Assembly (NCBI GenBank): GCA_020029455.1
Contig: JAIBJH010000040.1
Span: 1-14,593, forward strand
Length of the DNA stretch: 14,593 nucleotides
Direction of reading: 5' to 3'
Origin: Hyphomicrobiales bacterium
GTDB taxonomy: Bacteria > Pseudomonadota > Alphaproteobacteria > Rhizobiales > Aestuariivirgaceae
The notes below the pieces were generated by a model. The model saw only the letters and a program-made list of their open reading frames with translations, was not told where the DNA came from and did no database searches. How positions within the stretch are numbered: the stretch's first letter is position 1; each line of letters opens with the position of its first letter. Both the position numbers and the translations under genes were made by a program. This document shows, in pieces, positions 11,280 to 14,593 of the stretch.

Positions 11280-12484
11280 GACAAACACTCCGGATCAAGT
11301 AAACAGGCGTCGAGACCATTGATTAGTCGCTGCCCATCGGGGTCCGGAACATTGCTCTCGTAGTACCCATTTTCTTCGAGTTTCTGAGCGACCACGTGTC
11401 TGAGGCACTCGCTGCAGGCGATCGCAGAAATGAAGTCGGCCTTGGCCGCGTCCATGTGGCCCAGCTTCTTGTGATAGAGCGCTCTCATATAGTGGGCTTC
11501 TGACTTTCGGAACTCAGGTATGCTCAACTTGATTATGGCCTCGGCAGTGATCTTGACATCTTCATACCTCTGCAGACTCCATGCCGCAGAAAGCGCTGTG
11601 CCAGCTACTTCAGAACAGTAATATCCGCTCGTGAGAATGGTACAGAGCTCAAGTCCGGTTTTTGCTCTGCCAAGGGCCTCTTCATACTTGCCTTCGTTGA
11701 GTTCCGCTGTGGCGAGCCCTGCAATCGGAACAAATGACTTGGGATAGCGTGAACTGAGTTCCAGGTATCCGGCTTTTGCCTCAGAGAATCGGCCGGCCAT
11801 TTGGGAGATTTCGGCCCGTGCCAGGACAATGAGGTCATAGTAGCTCTTCGTATCAAAACTGCCGATGCTCCGGAATTCAACCGCATCGAGCCTTTCCCTG
11901 CCATACGCTAGGATTTCGTTGTAGGCTGCAATGGATGCATCAAAATCCTGTTTTCTGTTACCGAGAAGAAAGGCAAGAGCCTCTCTCGCCAGAAAATACT
12001 CAGGGTCCGCGGCAATGGACTGGCGGTAGGCCTTTTCTGCCTCGTCAAAGCGCTCCCATCTGTTCATCAGCCAACCAATGCCATACAGAGCATCAGCAGA
12101 ATTTCCCTCTTCAGCAAGAGCAGCAGTGAACTGATCATAGGCCGTCTCAAAGTCGCCTTTGTTCAGGTACGCCCAGGCTCTCCTCTCGCGTGCATCATTG
12201 AGCGTGGCGTCCAGGTTCACGGCCTCGCTGTAATCAGCAATTGCATTGTCAAATCTGTCGGCCGCGCTGAGTGCCATGCCGCGCTTGAGTAAGAGCTTGG
12301 CCCGCGTCTTGGCATCGAGTCCCTGCACATGCAGCGCAACGTCACATTGGCCATACGCAGCATCTATGTTTTTGTACGGATCGCTCGCAAGGCAGGTGGC
12401 AACGTCGTCCGCCGCCCATACAGATGACAGCAAACCAAAACCACTTAAAAGCAAACAACAAAGAATGATATTGAGAAAACGCAT
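11276..12484 (-). CDS. Exported TPR protein with paired cysteines (first of two)
   Basis: This 402-residue protein has a signal peptide (cleavage after SVWA, residue 24) and about six TPR units. The clearest are DRFDNAIADYSEAVNLD, AWAYLNKGDFETAYDQFTAAL and RWERFDEAEKAYRQSIAADP. Near the mature N-terminus are C31 and C47 (TCLAS, then 12 residues, then C), and at the end C394 and C400 in LDACLLDPEC. Both spacings are the same as in the downstream gene. The ATG at 12484 follows AGGGGA (plus strand 12492-12497) and makes the signal peptide start correctly; an in-frame start at 12526 is rejected. It lies 73 nt after the pseudouridine synthase and may have its own promoter, though I found none. Sampled GC here is lower than in the flanking uvrC-rluB block. 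Confidence 0.85.
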   Translation of the reverse strand: MRFLNIILCCLLLSGFGLLSSVWAADDVATCLASDPYKNIDAAYGQCDVALHVQGLDAKTRAKLLLKRGMALSAADRFDNAIADYSEAVNLDATLNDARERRAWAYLNKGDFETAYDQFTAALAEEGNSADALYGIGWLMNRWERFDEAEKAYRQSIAADPEYFLAREALAFLLGNRKQDFDASIAAYNEILAYGRERLDAVEFRSIGSFDTKSYYDLIVLARAEISQMAGRFSEAKAGYLELSSRYPKSFVPIAGLATAELNEGKYEEALGRAKTGLELCTILTSGYYCSEVAGTALSAAWSLQRYEDVKITAEAIIKLSIPEFRKSEAHYMRALYHKKLGHMDAAKADFISAIACSECLRHVVAQKLEENGYYESNVPDPDGQRLINGLDACLLDPECLS

Positions 12485-12557
12485 CTCACTTTCCCCTGTC
12501 AAACCAAGGTAGAGTGAAATTTCCAATGCCCGCTTAAGGTGAAGCGTAAAATCTTCC

Positions 12558-13301
12558 TTAACCTGCTAGCGTCTTAACCAAACGTTCCACCAGCGCCGCC
12601 GGCACTTCGCGGATTTCGCTGGTCTTGAGTGAGCCGAGTTCAAACGGCCCGTACTGGATACGGATCAGGCGGTTCACCAAGCAGCCATAGTGCTCGAAGA
12701 TCTTGCGAATTTCGCGGTTCTTGCCTTCGCGCAAGGTGACGCGATACCAGGCATTACTTCGTCCTCCGAGTTCCGCCTCTTCCACAAACTCAGCGCCAAG
12801 ATAACGCGCACCGTCGATGGTGACGCCACGCTTCAGCTCCGCAATCTGCTTCTCGCCGAGCCTGCCCTTCACGCGAACACGATAAACGCGCGCCAGTGCC
12901 GCCTTGGGATGCATCATTGCCTGCGCCAGCGGCCCGTCGGAAGAAAGCACCAGCAGGCCCTCGCTGTTCACGTCAAGTCTGCCGACCGTCATCACCCGCG
13001 GCATGTTCTTCTTCCACAAAGGCGGCTTGAGTGCAGGAAGATCGAAGACGGTCTTGCGTCCTTGCGGATCACGGTGCGTCACCAGGACATCGAGCGGCTT
13101 GTTCAAAAGGAAGAGGCGCGGCAATGCTTTTGTTGATGGCGCGACAGGCTTACCGTCGACATGCACCTTGTCGCTGTCATTAACGGGCGTTGTCGCCGCC
13201 GCCACCTTGCCATTGATCGCAACACGGCCCTGCTCAACGAGCCGCTCCGCCTCGCGGCGCGAACCCACGCCCGCCCGCTGCAGATAGACATTAAGGCGCA
13301 T
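12558..13301 (-). CDS. rluB: RsuA/RluB-family 16S/23S rRNA pseudouridine synthase
   Basis: This 247-residue enzyme isomerises a specific uridine in ribosomal RNA to pseudouridine. Residues 1 to about 48 form an S4 RNA-binding domain (MRLNVYLQRAGVGSRREAER, GRVAINGKV). The catalytic domain follows: LFLLNKP, then VGRLDVNSEGLLVL with catalytic D110, then RVYRVRVKG and the closing REGKNREIRKIFEHYG..VNRLIRIQYGPFELG. The C-terminal features fit RluB better than RsuA, but the exact rRNA target cannot be fixed from sequence, so the symbol is tentative. It lacks the long basic C-terminal extension seen in many RluB proteins. It starts 7 nt after the moaD stop and probably belongs to the uvrC-pgsA-moaD transcript. 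Confidence 0.92.
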   Translation of the reverse strand: MRLNVYLQRAGVGSRREAERLVEQGRVAINGKVAAATTPVNDSDKVHVDGKPVAPSTKALPRLFLLNKPLDVLVTHRDPQGRKTVFDLPALKPPLWKKNMPRVMTVGRLDVNSEGLLVLSSDGPLAQAMMHPKAALARVYRVRVKGRLGEKQIAELKRGVTIDGARYLGAEFVEEAELGGRSNAWYRVTLREGKNREIRKIFEHYGCLVNRLIRIQYGPFELGSLKTSEIREVPAALVERLVKTLAG

Positions 13302-13308
13302 GAATTGC

Positions 13309-13560
13309 CTAGCCGCCCGTCACAGGCGGGAAGAACGCAACTTCTGTTGCACCCACCAATGAATGATCCATCTTCACATGGGACTGGTTCACCGCCACGC
13401 GGATGATCTTGCGATCGGCGAAGGCCGCGGCACAGCTGGCATCTGTCGCAATCAAATGGTTGAGGAGATCCTCAACCGTCGCGACATCAGCCGGAATTTC
13501 GATGTCATCCGAAGCGCGCCCGATCAGTTGCCGGAAGCGCGCGAAATACAAAACTTTCAT
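13309..13560 (-). CDS. moaD: Molybdopterin synthase small subunit (sulfur carrier)
   Basis: This 83-residue ubiquitin-like protein is the small subunit of molybdopterin synthase. Its C-terminal Gly-Gly is adenylated and thiocarboxylated, and the sulfur is passed to cyclic pyranopterin monophosphate with MoaE to build molybdopterin in the cytoplasm. The sequence has the MoaD opening KVLYFARFRQLIG, a middle TVEDLLNHL helix, and the end EVAFFPPVTGG with the required terminal GG. Its ATG overlaps the pgsA stop (ATGA). The large subunit gene moaE, which commonly follows moaD in this genomic setting, is not next to it; an rRNA pseudouridine synthase occupies that place. Confidence 0.94.
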   Translation of the reverse strand: MKVLYFARFRQLIGRASDDIEIPADVATVEDLLNHLIATDASCAAAFADRKIIRVAVNQSHVKMDHSLVGATEVAFFPPVTGG

Positions 13561-14192
13561 TCACCAACCACGTGCCGGATGCCAGCCCGGAAATAATCAT
13601 ACCCAGTATAAAGCGTAAGACCCGCCGCAATCCACAGGCCCGCGATGCCGATCCAGGTGACGCCGGGCACGATGGTATCGCCCGCCGGACCCGCAATCAA
13701 AAAGCCTACCGCGATAAGTTGCACAGCGGTTTTCCATTTGGCGATCTGTGTCACTGGAACCGAAACGCGCAACTGCCCCAGATATTCGCGAAGCCCTGAC
13801 ACCAGCACCTCGCGCGCCAGAATGATGATGGCAGCCCACACATGCCCGCCCCTGAGGATCTGGTCGCCGCACAAAACGAGCAGCACGACCGCCACCAGAA
13901 CCTTGTCGGCGATGGGATCGAGCATGCGCCCCAGCGATGACTGCAATTGCCAGCGCCGTGCCAGATAGCCATCGAAAAAATCGCTAATGGCAGCGGCGAT
14001 ATAGATGGCAAGCGCAATCCACCGGGCCGCCAACACGCCAAGCCCTGTCAAAGCTTCAGCTTTGTCAGTCCACAACAAAAGCGCCGCTACCAGAGGCACA
14101 GCCACAATACGCCCATAGGTCAACAGGTTCGGGAGGTTCCAAATCTTGGAACTTTTCATGCTGTATTGGAATTGGCTCTGCGTCTTTGCCAT
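13557..14192 (-). CDS. pgsA: CDP-diacylglycerol-glycerol-3-phosphate 3-phosphatidyltransferase
   Basis: This 211-residue integral membrane enzyme makes phosphatidylglycerol phosphate from CDP-diacylglycerol and glycerol-3-phosphate. It is the committed step to phosphatidylglycerol and cardiolipin. The CDP-alcohol phosphotransferase signature is complete: D71-x2-D74-G75-x2-A78-R79-x8-G88-x3-D92-x3-D96. Several hydrophobic helices are visible (about 29-41, 53-69, 97-107, 118-127, 155-168, 174-192). The family's conserved NLPNLLTYGRI begins at residue 19. The start at 14192 is provisional: an in-frame ATG at 14159 (residue 12) is nearer the usual length, and neither has a strong ribosome binding site. 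It lies 7 nt after uvrC and overlaps moaD. Confidence 0.94.
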   Translation of the reverse strand: MAKTQSQFQYSMKSSKIWNLPNLLTYGRIVAVPLVAALLLWTDKAEALTGLGVLAARWIALAIYIAAAISDFFDGYLARRWQLQSSLGRMLDPIADKVLVAVVLLVLCGDQILRGGHVWAAIIILAREVLVSGLREYLGQLRVSVPVTQIAKWKTAVQLIAVGFLIAGPAGDTIVPGVTWIGIAGLWIAAGLTLYTGYDYFRAGIRHVVGE

Positions 14193-14199
14193 GGCCCGA

Positions 14200-14593
14200 T
14201 CATTGCCCGTCTGTATGAAAATAATCGTAAATGGATTGTGCCAACTGCTTACTAACGCCGTTAACGGCCGCCAGGTCGCCGACGCCCGCCCGCGCTATGG
14301 CTTTCGCCGATCCAAAGCTCTGGAGCAAGGCTTTCTTGCGCGTGGGTCCTATGCCGGGAATGTCGTCCAGCGGGTTAACGCCGATGGCCCTGGCACGCCT
14401 GGCCCTGTGGCTGCCGATGGCAAAACGGTGCGCCTCATCCCGGAGCCGCTGCACATAATAAAGCACCGGGTCCCGCGCCTCGAGCATGAAGGAAGGCCGC
14501 CCCGGCACATAAAAATGCTCACGCCCCGCATCCCGGTCCGGCCCCTTGGCCACGCCTACCACGGGCACATCGGTGACGCCCAAATCTTCCAGC
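14200..14593 (-). CDS. uvrC: UvrABC system protein C, C-terminal part (5' end outside window)
   Basis: This is the last 131 codons of UvrC, the nuclease that cuts on both sides of DNA lesions in nucleotide excision repair. The first part belongs to the RNase H-like domain that makes the 5' incision. It includes LRDEAHRFAI, whose His is the third member of that active site. The end is the tandem helix-hairpin-helix domain (DDIPGIGPTRKKALLQSFGS and GVGDLAAVNGVSKQLAQSIYDYF), which binds DNA at the damage bubble. The frame stays open to the window edge. The stop is 7 nt before pgsA, an arrangement common in alphaproteobacteria. Confidence 0.95.
   Translation of the reverse strand, partial: LEDLGVTDVPVVGVAKGPDRDAGREHFYVPGRPSFMLEARDPVLYYVQRLRDEAHRFAIGSHRARRARAIGVNPLDDIPGIGPTRKKALLQSFGSAKAIARAGVGDLAAVNGVSKQLAQSIYDYFHTDGQ

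Noticed and set aside
12534..12561. Imperfect hairpin TTAAGG/CTTAA over the stop codon of the pseudouridine synthase gene.
   Set aside because: It is AT-rich, has a bulge and no T tract in the gene's direction, so it does not support a terminator.

Overview
The window is a piece of an alphaproteobacterial chromosome, most likely from the order Hyphomicrobiales. The clues are the uvrC-pgsA-moaD cluster, a PetP/PetR-type MarR and OmpR-family regulator pair divergent from ilvE, the proC-csaA junction, a GTTC-N7-GTTC LexA box upstream of ssb, and moderately high GC. It is compact core-genome DNA with many 1-4 nt gene overlaps. I see no insertion sequence, prophage, CRISPR array, tRNA or rRNA gene, and no convincing new multi-gene system. 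The most distinctive parts are the regulatory intergenic regions, one short gene, and a pair of exported cysteine-bearing TPR proteins.

Layout. Positions 1-1325 (+): end of proC, csaA-like tRNA-binding protein, and a PPOX-type flavoprotein, closely packed. Positions 1332-2268: ssb (-) with an upstream SOS box, then a 48-codon gene (-) with its own predicted promoter, strong Shine-Dalgarno and intrinsic terminator, and a divergent control region that carries two separate dyads. Positions 2269-3604 (+): LysR-family regulator and a YkgJ-type cysteine-cluster protein, separated by 1 nt. Positions 3670-4218 (+): exported TPR protein. Positions 4381-6540 (+): membrane-anchored CHASE4-GGDEF-EAL protein of c-di-GMP metabolism.

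Positions 6582-9138 (-): a three-gene operon with overlapping stops and starts, encoding a MarR-family regulator, an OmpR-family response regulator and an EnvZ-like histidine kinase. It is divergent from ilvE (9289-10173, +). The 150-bp gap between them holds a dyad across the MarR start codon and a long hairpin in the presumed ilvE leader.

Positions 10170-14593 (-): a same-strand run of uvrC (partial), pgsA, moaD, an RsuA/RluB-family pseudouridine synthase, and two exported TPR paralogues. The first four are 7 nt apart or overlap by a few nt. The TPR pair follows after 73 nt, has its own Shine-Dalgarno, and looks somewhat lower in GC. The last TPR gene and ilvE converge with overlapping stop codons.

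Functionally the window mixes housekeeping (proline and branched-chain amino acids, DNA repair and replication, phospholipid and molybdenum-cofactor synthesis, rRNA modification) with signalling (two-component system, LysR, MarR, c-di-GMP).
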